Of a stretch of 64,000 bases of DNA, positions 36,088-44,314 are shown one piece after another. The stretch covers positions 41,906 through 105,905 of the forward strand of contig JASLMK010000023.1 in NCBI GenBank assembly GCA_030746555.1. The letters run 5' to 3'. The first letter of the stretch is position 1. Every line of letters begins with the position of its first letter. The notes under the pieces were generated by a model. The model was given only the letters and a program-made list of their open reading frames with translations, searched no databases and was not told the DNA's origin. The stretch is from Planctomycetota bacterium (GTDB taxonomy: Bacteria; Planctomycetota; UBA1135; GCA-002686595). Position numbers and translations under genes: made by a program.

Positions 36088-37737
36088 TCAGTCGAGTGGC
36101 CGACCGTCGAGTCCCTCGGGCAGGGGGACTCCCAGGCGCTCGAGCAAGGTCGGAACGAGGTCCGTCGGGCTCGCACGCTCCCAGCGCTTGGCCGGCGCGA
36201 AGCCCGGCCCCAAGAACGACAGGACGATGCGCCGGTCGTAGGGGTATGGCGATCCGTGGTCGGTACCGAGGCGGCAGTCGTGGAGCAGCCACGGCTGGAA
36301 CCGCAGCACCACGTCGACCTCGTGCTCCGGCCGGAAGCTGTTGCGCGCCAAGGCGGCGAAGGCATCGCGAGGCGGCTGGGGGGATGCCAGCTCGTCGAAG
36401 GTGTAGGCGTCCGCCGCGTAGTCGGCGACGCCCAGGTACGCGCTGCGTGCCAGCGCACGGACCTGCGCGAGGTCGGCTCCCGCGGCCGCCACCAGCTCAC
36501 GATCCAGGATCAGGCCGTCACCGCTCGAACGCAGGCCGAAGAACTCGCCCTCGAAGCGCTCGGAGAGGGCCTCGCGCGCAGCGGCCAATGCGCGGCGGGT
36601 CTCGTTCGTGCCGAGCCGCCGAGTGGCGATGCCGCGCTCGACGAGCGCCTCGGGCAGCTCCATCACTCCGTGGTCGGACGCCAGGGCGGCCAGCCAGGCG
36701 TCGGGTCCCAGGCGCTCGTCGAGGAGCCCGAACAGGCGCCCGAGCTCGTCGTCGAGGCGCAGGAGAGTGTCGGTGACCTCGCGGCTGTAGGGCCCGGCGC
36801 GGTGCCCGACCTTGTCACAGGCGGACAGCCCCAGAGCCAACAGGTCGACGTCCCCATCGGCCCCCAGCTCGAGGGAGTCGACTGCCGCCAGGGCGAGATC
36901 GATGACGAAGCGGTCGAGCAGGGGCGTGGCCGAGACGAAACCCGCCAGCCTCTGATACTCGATCGGACGAGGGTCGTCCGTGAGGCGCGGAGCCGCACGC
37001 GGGAAGGTCACGCCCGCGCCGATGGCGCTCTCCCCCGCCCGCTCGTCGGGGGCCGTGCCCGAACCATCCAGTTCGCCTTCGAAGGAACAGCGCCAGTCGC
37101 GCCCGTTCGCCTGGGCGGACCACCCCCGGTTCCAGGAGAGCACCCAGTCGGGCAGGAGCTCGCCGTAGGCGCTCGATGACGTGAAGCCGCCGGCCCGGCG
37201 ATCCCACCACAGCGCCCACTGCGGCGCGCGGCCCGCGAGGAACACAGCGGCCCTGGCCTTCCCCGAAATCGACACCGAACGAGAGGCGGGCCAGCGCTCG
37301 CGCAGGTACTCAGCCAGACCCGGTCGCAGCAGGTGGCGCGCCGAGGAACCGCCCGTCTCGGGCTCGGTCAGCACGCCCCCAGGCGCCAGGGTCGCCACGG
37401 TCGGGTCGACCGTGCACTCGATCCTGGTCTGGGTCTGGGGGTCCAGCATCCCGTTGGCGCTGATGCCGTGGTGGCGCGGCAAGAGGCCCGTCGCAAGGGT
37501 CGCGTGGCCGGGCCCGGTCTCGGAGCGGTAGTAGTCGAGCTCTGCGGCGCTGAAGGTGCGGCCCCGCTCACCAAACCGCGCCAGCCCGCCGTCGAGCCAA
37601 GGCTCGAGGCGCTCGAGCTGCTCGGGGATGAGCTGGTCGACGCACAGGACGACGACCAGGCGGGGCGATTCGGGCGGCTCTTCGTCGGAGAGGGGGCAGG
37701 CGAGCACGATCGCCAGGAGACCGGGGACGATGATCAT
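36088..37737 (-). CDS. PafA-like alkaline phosphatase (nucleophile Thr)
   Basis: The 549-residue exported enzyme resembles Flavobacteria-type PafA phosphomonoesterases. It has a hydrophobic N-terminal segment, then Asp34 in VVVLCVDQL, nucleophile Thr74 in ETGPGHAT, Asn95, and the Lys160-x-Arg162 pair that contacts phosphate. The metal ligands follow: Asp and His in ACDKVGH, the ASDHG pair and the late GTDHGSP His. All the PafA-type active-site residues I can recall are conserved, so it is probably active on phosphate monoesters. I see no Pho box-like signal. It converges with kdsA. Confidence 0.85.
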   Translation of the reverse strand: MIIVPGLLAIVLACPLSDEEPPESPRLVVVLCVDQLIPEQLERLEPWLDGGLARFGERGRTFSAAELDYYRSETGPGHATLATGLLPRHHGISANGMLDPQTQTRIECTVDPTVATLAPGGVLTEPETGGSSARHLLRPGLAEYLRERWPASRSVSISGKARAAVFLAGRAPQWALWWDRRAGGFTSSSAYGELLPDWVLSWNRGWSAQANGRDWRCSFEGELDGSGTAPDERAGESAIGAGVTFPRAAPRLTDDPRPIEYQRLAGFVSATPLLDRFVIDLALAAVDSLELGADGDVDLLALGLSACDKVGHRAGPYSREVTDTLLRLDDELGRLFGLLDERLGPDAWLAALASDHGVMELPEALVERGIATRRLGTNETRRALAAAREALSERFEGEFFGLRSSGDGLILDRELVAAAGADLAQVRALARSAYLGVADYAADAYTFDELASPQPPRDAFAALARNSFRPEHEVDVVLRFQPWLLHDCRLGTDHGSPYPYDRRIVLSFLGPGFAPAKRWERASPTDLVPTLLERLGVPLPEGLDGRPLD

Positions 37738-37876
37738 GTGGAGCTGGGGTGGACGCGCGGTCGTCCCGAGCACGATCGTACCCCCGCTCCGACCGTCGCG
37801 CGCGCGCAAAGCACGGCCTCGACACGGCTTGGGACCGCACGGAAAACGGTTCCGGGCGAAAGGCCGGCGGCGCCGC

Positions 37877-37904
37877 TTGCCTCTTTGCGATTTCGAAGTA
37901 CTCT
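37877..37904 (+). promoter_or_regulatory. Promoter of the candidate structured RNA
   Basis: TTGCCT at 37877-37882 and TACTCT at 37899-37904 are separated by 16 bp on the plus strand, where no protein gene follows. The predicted start is near 37911, about 400 bases before the terminator at 38272-38311. Confidence 0.45.
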
Positions 37905-37910
37905 CCCGCG

Positions 37911-38311
37911 CCTCCGGCACGGTGCGCCGGGGACGGGCCGCCGCGGATCGGCGGCGCCTTCGATCGGGACTCGCCTCGTGGAGTCGCGACCGCTCCCCGT
38001 CCCCGCGACGCTCGCCGTCTCCGTGGGGAACCGGAAGCCACACGAGATGACGGAGACGAGCCGAAGAGAATCCGCCGACGGCGATGTGGGGACGAAGCCG
38101 TCCGGCGGCCGAGGGAGGAGCAGCGCAGGGTGTAGGCCCGTGGGGACAGGCCGCACCTTCGCGCACCTCGGTTGCGGCGCTCGAGCGCACGCGATCGCGT
38201 GGAGGACATCGACGAGATGACCTGAGTGGGAACCACGCGATCGGTCGCTCATCGTGAGCGCAAACCGGGACGCGGGGGCGTGGGGCCGTGCCTCACGTCC
38301 CCGCTCTTTTT
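37911..38311 (+). ncRNA. Candidate structured non-coding RNA of about 400 nt
   Basis: Between the phosphatase and sigma-factor genes (37738-38353) there is no convincing protein gene, but the plus strand reads promoter, a series of stems, terminator. Perfect or near-perfect stems are: 37937-37943 with 37949-37955 (7 bp), 38016-38024 with 38050-38058 (9 bp), 38072-38082 with 38097-38108 (11 bp, one bulge), 38192-38202 with 38233-38243 (11 bp) and 38246-38251 with 38255-38260 (6 bp). I do not recognise RNase P, tmRNA, 6S, SRP or riboswitch signatures. A 57-codon frame starting at 38047 lacks a good ribosome site. In such GC-rich DNA some stems arise by chance. Confidence 0.5.
38272..38311 (+). 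terminator. Intrinsic terminator on the plus strand
   Basis: GCGGGGGCGTG (38272-38282) pairs with CACGTCCCCGC (38294-38304) over 11 bp with a single G-U pair, followed by TCTTTTT. It points away from both flanking minus-strand genes, so it must end a plus-strand transcript. It lies 43 bp from the sigma-factor stop. Confidence 0.75.
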
Positions 38312-38353
38312 CGTCTGCGCGTTCCCAGCGCCGGCCGCGTCCCGGCGGCTCGC

Positions 38354-39166
38354 TCAGTCGCCGGAGACTTGGGCACTGAAGCGCCCCTTGAGGCGCTCGC
38401 GCAGCCGCGCGTGGATCTTGCACACCCTGGACTCGGAGAGGTCGAGCGCCTCACCGATGTCCTTCATCGACCAGCCTTCGAAGTAGCGCAGGTGCAGAAT
38501 GCGACGCTCCTGCTCGTCCGTGGCCCGCAGGATCAACCCCATCTTCTCGTCCCGGGAGAGCCTGTCTCCCGGTGCGTCTCCGTCGGGGTCGGGCACCGCA
38601 TCGAGGCCGAGCAGCGGCTCGTCGTCAGTGGCTCCGAGGGGCATCGAGCCCGAGGGCACGCCGGGGGGAACGACGCCGAACTGGCGCTCGTAGGCCTCGA
38701 TGTCCAAGCCCATCTCCCCCGCCACCTCCTCGTCGTGCGGCTCCCTGCCAAGCTCGGCGCGCAGGCCCTCGACGACCCGCTTCTGACGCTCGAGCCGCTG
38801 GCGGTGGGGCCTGGGCAGCCAGTCCTGCGTTCGCAGCTCGTCCCGGCAGGATCCTCTCACGCGGGTGGCGCAGTAGGACTTGAAGCGCACGCCGTGGCGC
38901 GGATCGAAACCCACGATGGCCTTCATCAGGCCCAGGTGGGCCGCGGTCTCCAGGTCGCCCCGGTCCACGCTGCGCGGCAGCCGCGAGGCGAACCCCCGGA
39001 TCAGGTCCTTGGCGAAGGAGAAGTAGTACTCAACCAGGTGGTTGCGAGTCCGGTCGCACTCGTCCTTGCGGTAGGAGAGCCACAGCTCCTCGCGTTGCAC
39101 CCTGCGCTCGTTCTCCGCGGCGTCGAAGCGCGGCTTGGTGCCTTGGGGACATGTGTGCTTGCTCAA
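38354..39166 (-). CDS. FliA/WhiG-type sigma-70 family factor
   Basis: This is an alternative sigma factor of about 270 residues. Region 2 is clear: LIRGFASRLPRSVDRGDLETAAHLGLMKAIVGFDPRHGVRFKSYCATRVRGSCRDELR, ending with the DWLPR stretch that is typical of FliA/WhiG factors. A region 3-like helix follows. Region 4 is also clear: LRYFEGWSMKDIGEALDLSESRVCKIHARLRERLK, with its DNA-binding helix-turn-helix. I chose TTG 39166 because GAGGT precedes it by five bases; a longer N-terminus is unlikely. No flagellar genes or anti-sigma gene are nearby. Confidence 0.88.
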   Translation of the reverse strand: MSKHTCPQGTKPRFDAAENERRVQREELWLSYRKDECDRTRNHLVEYYFSFAKDLIRGFASRLPRSVDRGDLETAAHLGLMKAIVGFDPRHGVRFKSYCATRVRGSCRDELRTQDWLPRPHRQRLERQKRVVEGLRAELGREPHDEEVAGEMGLDIEAYERQFGVVPPGVPSGSMPLGATDDEPLLGLDAVPDPDGDAPGDRLSRDEKMGLILRATDEQERRILHLRYFEGWSMKDIGEALDLSESRVCKIHARLRERLKGRFSAQVSGD

Positions 39167-39236
39167 CGGGACCTCACGGCTCCGAGCACGAGGGCGACAC
39201 CCGTGCGTGCGGGAATCCCGCTGGGGAGCGAAACCC

Positions 39237-39264
39237 TGAATACGGAATCTGACGCGAGGTTCAA
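39237..39264 (-). promoter_or_regulatory. Possible promoter of the sigma-factor gene
   Basis: On the minus strand TTGAAC (39264-39259) and TATTCA (39242-39237) are separated by 16 bp, about 70 bases before the TTG start. Confidence 0.45.
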
Positions 39265-39405
39265 CAAGCAAGATGCGCTCGATGTGGCGGTCTGCGCACC
39301 ACGCACCCAAGAGCATCACACCGCAAGCGCCCCGAACGCGCGAGAGACGGCCCCTCTGTGCTGTTTCGCATCGGAGTCATGCCCGCGGCGCGCGCGTTTT
39401 TTTTC

Positions 39406-39873
39406 TCAGGATTTTTCTCGGGCACTTCCGCTTCCGTGCGATTCGGCATCGTCGCACTCGTACCCAAGCCCCGCGAGCACACTCGCTTCCGCGGCGCGCA
39501 TCGCGGCCCGCTGCACATCATCGACGTCGTCGAAGCCGCACAGGTGCAACGCTCCGTGGACGGCGTAGAGCGCCAACTCGCGGGCCACGGGCAGGCCGCG
39601 CTCCGCGGCCACCCGCCGCGCACACTCGACGCTGACGTAGATCTCCGCCTCCACCCCCCCGTCGTCGCCGAGGTCGAAGGCGATCACGTCGGTCGGCGAG
39701 GGATCGCCCAGGAAGCGGCCGTGCAGTTCGCCGATGGTTCGGTCATCGACGAACACGACGTCCACGGACGCCGGCCAGCGCCCCCCGTGGCGCAGGGCCG
39801 CCTCCACAGCCGCCCGCCCGGCGTCCGGCGGGAGCTCGGGGGCCTGCGCCTGCCAGTGGAGCCCGACGCTCAA
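39406..39873 (-). CDS. ybeY: YbeY-like rRNA maturation endoribonuclease (third His replaced)
   Basis: YbeY is a zinc endoribonuclease needed for 16S rRNA 3' end maturation and ribosome quality control. The 155-residue protein has the family layout and the motif HGALHLCGFDD: His106 and His110 are present, but the third ligand position of HxxxHxxxxxH is Asp116. The upstream PTDVIAFDLGDD segment also fits. It starts at TTG 39873, overlapping the stop of the HD phosphodiesterase gene (TTGA), so translation is coupled. The gene order phoH, HD phosphodiesterase, ybeY is well known in bacteria. Confidence 0.88.
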   Translation of the reverse strand: MSVGLHWQAQAPELPPDAGRAAVEAALRHGGRWPASVDVVFVDDRTIGELHGRFLGDPSPTDVIAFDLGDDGGVEAEIYVSVECARRVAAERGLPVARELALYAVHGALHLCGFDDVDDVQRAAMRAAEASVLAGLGYECDDAESHGSGSAREKS

Positions 39874-41465
39874 GCGCCGTCCCCGCGCAGGGCGCGATCG
39901 GGGCCGACCGGCCGTGCGTCGCCTACGCCCTGCGGCGTGCGCGTCTCCCGCGGCTGCGACAGGTCCAGCGGATGGGGCCGCCCCTTGGGATAGGTCGGCC
40001 TCTGGTGGTAGATCGCCGAGAGCACCCGTACCGAGGCCTCTTCGATCCTGGCCAGATCCGCGAGGGTCAGGGGGCACTCCTCGAACTGGCCGTCCATCAG
40101 GCGCTTGAGGACGACCTCATGGACCATCTCGCGCAGGCGGGCCGGGTTGGGGTCGGGCATCTGTCGACTGATCGCCTCGGCCGCGTCGGCGATCATCACG
40201 ATCGCAGGTTCGACGCTCTGGGGCTTGGGCCCCGCATAGCGGAAGCTCGCCTCGGAGACGTTCTCGGCGCCACGCATGGTCTGTGCAGCGTTGTAGAAGT
40301 ACTCGATGCACGAGGTGCCGTGGTGCTCGGGCATGAAGTTCAGGATCGCCTGGGGCAGACCGTGGTAGCGGCCGAGCTCCACGCCGTCCCGCGTGTGGGC
40401 GGAGATGATCAGCATGCTCATCTCCGGCGTCAGGTCCCGGTGGCGCCCGCGGGCTTCGGTCGAGTTCTCCGCGAAGTACTCAGGCTTGTTCAGCTTCCCG
40501 ACGTCGTGGAACAACGCCCCCACGCGTGCCAGCAGGGCGTTGCCGCCGATCGCCTCCGCCGACGCTTCGGCGAGCAGGCCGACGATGTAGGAGTGGTGGA
40601 ACGTCCCCGGCGCCTCGAGCAGGAGCTTGCGCAAGAGCGGGTGCTCGTGGGTGTTGCCGAGCTCGAGCAGGCTGATGTCGGTCGTCACGCCGAAGAGGTC
40701 CTCGATGATCGGCAGGCAGCCGGAGACGAGGAACCCGATCACCAGACCCTCCAACCCCAGGAGCACGAGCGTCCCGATCACCTCGGATCCGACGCCGTCC
40801 GCCTGGTCCATCAGGAGGAACGCACCGGCGGTGGCGGCCTGAGTGAGTCCGATCACGAGCCCCAGGCGCACGAGCGTCTGGCGGCGCTTCACCTCCGCGG
40901 CGCCCAGGGCCGCGACGAAGGCGCCGGTGGCCGCGACCACCAGCCCTCCCGCGCCCTGCGCGCCCGGCTGATGCAGGTAGGCGTACAACCCGATCAGGAC
41001 CGAGGCGAAGACGGTGCACTCCAAGGCCCGGGCCCGTCCCCAAACGAGGGCCATCACCAGGCTGGCGAACGCGAGGGGCAGGAAGGCCGCCTGGTCCAGG
41101 CCGACGAGCTCGTCGAATGCGCGCACGCAGCCGAGGACCCCCACGAGCAGGGCGGCCAGGGCGACGACGCGCGAGAGGCTGGCGAGGGCCGCGCGCCGGA
41201 AGTCGATCAGGTAGCTCTCGAAGAGGACGACCGCGAGGCAGACCAGGGCGAAGAGGCCGAACCAGCCCGCCGGGGTCAGGTCCGCGCCGACGCCCAGGAG
41301 GACCGAGAGGGCGAGGGCCGCCGCGGCGGCGGCGAGGATCTTCTCGCCGGCCTGGGCGATCGGCCGGCGGCGCCGAGCGGGGCCGGTCGCTCGCGCGCGC
41401 TCGATGGAGACCCTCCGCAAGCCGGACTGGGCGCGCCCGCCGAACCAGTCTCGCAGCCGGCTCAC
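39870..41465 (-). CDS. PgpH-like membrane HD phosphodiesterase lacking the large extracellular domain
   Basis: This family hydrolyses cyclic-di-AMP. The 531-residue protein starts at GTG 41465 inside the phoH stop. It has about 40 cytoplasmic residues, then seven hydrophobic segments between about 40 and 250, then a cytosolic HD domain: FHHSYIVGLLAEASAEAIGG, ALFHDVGKLNKPEYF (HD ligands), the ISAHTRDGVELG and FMPEHHGTSCIEYFY segments. Typical PgpH proteins are about 700 residues and carry an extracellular 7TMR-HDED sensor before the membrane domain; that part is absent here. Substrate is inferred from the family. Confidence 0.88.
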   Translation of the reverse strand: MSRLRDWFGGRAQSGLRRVSIERARATGPARRRRPIAQAGEKILAAAAAALALSVLLGVGADLTPAGWFGLFALVCLAVVLFESYLIDFRRAALASLSRVVALAALLVGVLGCVRAFDELVGLDQAAFLPLAFASLVMALVWGRARALECTVFASVLIGLYAYLHQPGAQGAGGLVVAATGAFVAALGAAEVKRRQTLVRLGLVIGLTQAATAGAFLLMDQADGVGSEVIGTLVLLGLEGLVIGFLVSGCLPIIEDLFGVTTDISLLELGNTHEHPLLRKLLLEAPGTFHHSYIVGLLAEASAEAIGGNALLARVGALFHDVGKLNKPEYFAENSTEARGRHRDLTPEMSMLIISAHTRDGVELGRYHGLPQAILNFMPEHHGTSCIEYFYNAAQTMRGAENVSEASFRYAGPKPQSVEPAIVMIADAAEAISRQMPDPNPARLREMVHEVVLKRLMDGQFEECPLTLADLARIEEASVRVLSAIYHQRPTYPKGRPHPLDLSQPRETRTPQGVGDARPVGPDRALRGDGA

Positions 41466-42493
41466 CCGCCGCCCTCCCGGCCGCCGGCCTCGCGGCGTCG
41501 GGGTTGCTCGTAGGCCCGGACGATGCGCGCCACGAGCGGGTGGCGCACGACATCGGTCGAAGTGAACTCGACCACACCGACCTCCTCGTAGGAGCGCAGG
41601 CGCTCGATGGCGTCGTTGAGCCCGCTGCGCTCGCCCTCGGGCAGGTCGCTCTGGCTCGGATCCCCCGTGACGACCATGCGCGAGTCCTCGCCCAGCCGGG
41701 TGAGGAACATCTTCATCTGCCCGACGGTCGTGTTCTGCGCCTCGTCGAGGATGACGAAGGCGCTGGAGAGGGTCCGCCCGCGCATGTAGGCCAGGGGCGC
41801 GATCTCGAGCACGCGCGACTCCTCGAGGCGGGCGACATCCTCGTAGCGCAGCAAGGCGTGCAAGGAGTCGTAGAGCGGGCGCATGTAGGGATCGAGCTTC
41901 GCCTGCACGTCTCCGGGCAAGAACCCCAGGCGCTCTCCCGCTTCCACCACCGGACGCGTCAGCACGAGGCGCCGACAGGCTCCCGAGCGGAGCGCCTTCA
42001 CGGCGCTGGCCACGGCCAGGAATGTCTTCCCCGTACCCGCGGCGCCCACGCCGAAGGTCAAGTCGTGCTTCTCGATCAGCTCGAGGTAGCGCCGCTGGTT
42101 CTCCGTGCGAGGTTGGATTGGCCTGGACCGAAGGGGAGCCTCCGCGGCGCCGCCGCGCGGGTGCGAGGCCTCGCGCGCTGGCGCGGGTCGCGGACCCGGC
42201 ACGGCTTCTCGGGCCGGCTCGCGCCCGGTGACGCCTGCGGGCCCGCCCAGGAGGATCTCCTCGATCTCGCGCACGCCCAGCTCCCGATGCTTGCGGGACT
42301 TCCCCAGCAGGTGGTCGATGCGCCTGCGCGCTTCGGCGATGTCGGTCGCCTCGCCCTCCAAGCGCAGGTTTCCGTTGCGCGCGTACAACTCGATGTCGAG
42401 AGCATTGCGCAGGAGCTTCGCGTAGCGATCGTACGGGCCCAGGACGAGGACGGCCTCGTCGTGGGAGTGCAGCGGGATGGTGATCTCGGCCAA
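41462..42493 (-). CDS. phoH: PhoH-family ATPase
   Basis: A 343-residue protein with an N-terminal small domain (about 1-75, KH-like), a Pro/Ala-rich linker (about 85-120) and a PhoH ATPase domain. That domain has Walker A VGAAGTGKTFLA, the LTRPVVEAGERLGFLPGD stretch, Walker B FVILDEAQNTTVGQMKMFLTRLG and VVTGDPSQSDLP. PhoH proteins of this YbeZ type act with YbeY in rRNA processing, and ybeY is two genes downstream. The start is TTG 42493 with a weak ribosome site, so the exact start is uncertain. Confidence 0.93.
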   Translation of the reverse strand: MAEITIPLHSHDEAVLVLGPYDRYAKLLRNALDIELYARNGNLRLEGEATDIAEARRRIDHLLGKSRKHRELGVREIEEILLGGPAGVTGREPAREAVPGPRPAPAREASHPRGGAAEAPLRSRPIQPRTENQRRYLELIEKHDLTFGVGAAGTGKTFLAVASAVKALRSGACRRLVLTRPVVEAGERLGFLPGDVQAKLDPYMRPLYDSLHALLRYEDVARLEESRVLEIAPLAYMRGRTLSSAFVILDEAQNTTVGQMKMFLTRLGEDSRMVVTGDPSQSDLPEGERSGLNDAIERLRSYEEVGVVEFTSTDVVRHPLVARIVRAYEQPRRREAGGREGGG

Positions 42494-42647
42494 GGGCTCT
42501 GGGGTCTATGGAGGATTGGACGCCGCAGAGCATCGCGGCAGGTGAGCGGACCTGTCAACGCGCGAGACGCCCCCCCTCTCTGCCCGCGGTGGCATCAGCG
42601 GGGACCAGCGAGCGGGGCTCGCGTTCCAAGTCCTTGTCTATCTTGCA

Positions 42648-43532
42648 CTAAGCGCCGGAGAACAGGAGCGGCCAGAGGAGGGCCGCCGCGGGAACGCTGA
42701 GCAGCAGGCTGTCGACGAGGTCGAGCAGGCCCCCGGCGGGTCCGAGCACGCTCCCCGAGTCCTTCACGCCGGCCCAGCGCTTCACGGCGCTCTCCAGGAG
42801 GTCGCCTCCCTGGGAGACGAGGTTCACCGCCGCGCCAGCCGCCAGGCCGCCCGCCCAGCCCCAGGGCGCCGCGGGGAGCCACCCGACCGCCACGCACCCC
42901 ACGCCGGCCGCCGAACCGGCGACCACCGAACCCACGCAGCCGGCGGTCGTCTTGCCCGGGCTGATGCGCACGAAGGGGTGGCTGCGCCCGATGGCGTTGC
43001 CCACGTAGTAGCCGGCGACGTCCCCGATCTTGGAGAGCAGGATCAGGGCCACCAGCCCGATCGCCCCGAACTCGGCCCGCACCCAGTGGAGCGAGGGAAG
43101 GGCGGGTACGATCCAGAGCGAGAGCCCCACGGCCCGGGCGGCGTCGGACCAGCCGTTGCGGGCGCCGGTGGCGAGACGCCAGGCGAGCGCGGAGGGCAGG
43201 GCGACGGCGGACACCCGCGCGTAGAGGGCGAGGGGCTCGAAGGCGAAGGCGCCCGGCGGGGCCGATCGAGCGGTCAGGCCGGCGGCGACCACTCCGGACA
43301 CGATCGGAACGACCCACATGGAGCGGCCCGCCAGGCGCCCCATGCAGGCAACTTCGCGCACGACCAACAGCGTGACGGCGCTCGCAACGACCAGGACCAG
43401 TGTCCCGCCCCACTCGGCGAAGGACAACCACAGACAGCCGGCGGCCAAGGCGGTCAGGCAGCCCCCGACCCAAGTCCGCTTCCAGATCTTCGCGGCCCGT
43501 GTTCCGGGGGGCGACACGGTGCCGTTTCTCAA
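42648..43532 (-). CDS. cdsA: Phosphatidate cytidylyltransferase (CDP-diglyceride synthase)
   Basis: CdsA makes CDP-diacylglycerol from phosphatidate and CTP for phospholipid synthesis. The 294-residue protein has at least seven membrane helices and the family segment with SKIGDVAGYYVGNAIGRSHPFVRISPGKTTAGCVGS, followed by GGDLLESAVKRWAGVKDSGSVLGPAGGLLDLVDSLL, which is the CDS signature with its metal-binding Asp residues. TTG 43532 overlaps the uppS stop (TTGA) and has GGAG eight bases upstream. It is the last gene of the purA-uppS-cdsA run. Confidence 0.93.
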   Translation of the reverse strand: MRNGTVSPPGTRAAKIWKRTWVGGCLTALAAGCLWLSFAEWGGTLVLVVASAVTLLVVREVACMGRLAGRSMWVVPIVSGVVAAGLTARSAPPGAFAFEPLALYARVSAVALPSALAWRLATGARNGWSDAARAVGLSLWIVPALPSLHWVRAEFGAIGLVALILLSKIGDVAGYYVGNAIGRSHPFVRISPGKTTAGCVGSVVAGSAAGVGCVAVGWLPAAPWGWAGGLAAGAAVNLVSQGGDLLESAVKRWAGVKDSGSVLGPAGGLLDLVDSLLLSVPAAALLWPLLFSGA

Positions 43533-44314
43533 ACGGCCTTCTCCGAACCCCGGTCCGGGGGCTGGACGTCGATCAGTCCACCGTAGCGGCGCTCGCGGTG
43601 GGCGTAGGCTCGCAAGGCCTCCAACAGGTCCGGTTCACGAAACTGCGGCCAGCACACGTCGGTCACGTAGAGCTCCGAGTAGGAGGCCTGCCAGAGCAGG
43701 AAGTTCGACAGGCGCATCTCGCCTGCCGTGCGGATCACCAGGTCGGGATCGGGAGTCTGCGGATCGTAGAGGTAATCCCGCAGGGTGTGGTCGTCCACGT
43801 CGTCGGGGTTGAGGTTCCCCGCGGCCGCGTCGGCGACGACCTTGCGCAGGGCGTCGGCCAGCTCCGTGCGACTGCCGTAGGAGAGGGCCAGCCGCAGCAG
43901 CAAGCCCGTGTTCTCCCTCGTGAGGGCCTCGGTTTCGCGCAGCTCGCCGAGCGCATCCTCGGGCAACTCGTCCAGGCGCCCGATTCCCATCAAGCGCACG
44001 CCATTGTCCATCAGCGTGTCTCGCTCGGCGACGAGGAAGCGACGCAGGAGGCGCATCAGATACTCGACCTCCTTGCGCGGACGCTTCCAGTTCTCGACGG
44101 AGAACGCGTACAGAGTCAGGCTCTCCATCCCCATGCGCGCGGAGGCCGTCGTGATCTCGCGCACCGAGGCGATCCCCTCGCGGTGCCCGAAGATGCGTCG
44201 CAGTCCCTGGCGTTGGGCCCAGCGGCCGTTGCCGTCCATGATCACGGCCACGTGCTCGGGGAAGGGCCCTCCCAGGTCGGGGCGCTCGATCGGGCTGGGC
44301 GGGCAGGAGGCCAT
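43529..44314 (-). CDS. uppS: Undecaprenyl diphosphate synthase
   Basis: UppS extends farnesyl diphosphate with isopentenyl units to the C55 carrier used for cell-wall and O-antigen synthesis. The 261-residue protein has VAVIMDGNGRWAQRQG (catalytic Asp), FGHREG, LYAFSVENWKRP, and the C-terminal DPDLVIRTAGEMRLSNFLLWQASYSELYV, all diagnostic. The ATG 44314 overlaps the purA stop by ATGA. The uppS-cdsA pair is a common conserved order; purA upstream is less usual. Confidence 0.97.
   Translation of the reverse strand: MASCPPSPIERPDLGGPFPEHVAVIMDGNGRWAQRQGLRRIFGHREGIASVREITTASARMGMESLTLYAFSVENWKRPRKEVEYLMRLLRRFLVAERDTLMDNGVRLMGIGRLDELPEDALGELRETEALTRENTGLLLRLALSYGSRTELADALRKVVADAAAGNLNPDDVDDHTLRDYLYDPQTPDPDLVIRTAGEMRLSNFLLWQASYSELYVTDVCWPQFREPDLLEALRAYAHRERRYGGLIDVQPPDRGSEKAV

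Noticed and set aside
37911..38311. RNase P RNA, tmRNA, 6S or SRP RNA in the phosphatase-sigma gap
   Set aside because: I looked for the GAGGAAAGTCC and ACAGAA core of RNase P RNA, the tmRNA ends and the GGAAGGAAGCAGC loop of SRP RNA; none is present. GGAGGAGCAGC at about 38116 is only superficially similar to the SRP loop.
39395..39408. T-run after a GC-rich stretch as a plus-strand terminator
   Set aside because: The preceding GCGGCGCGCGCG forms no stable separate stem, and the T-run is explained as the complement of the A-rich end of ybeY.
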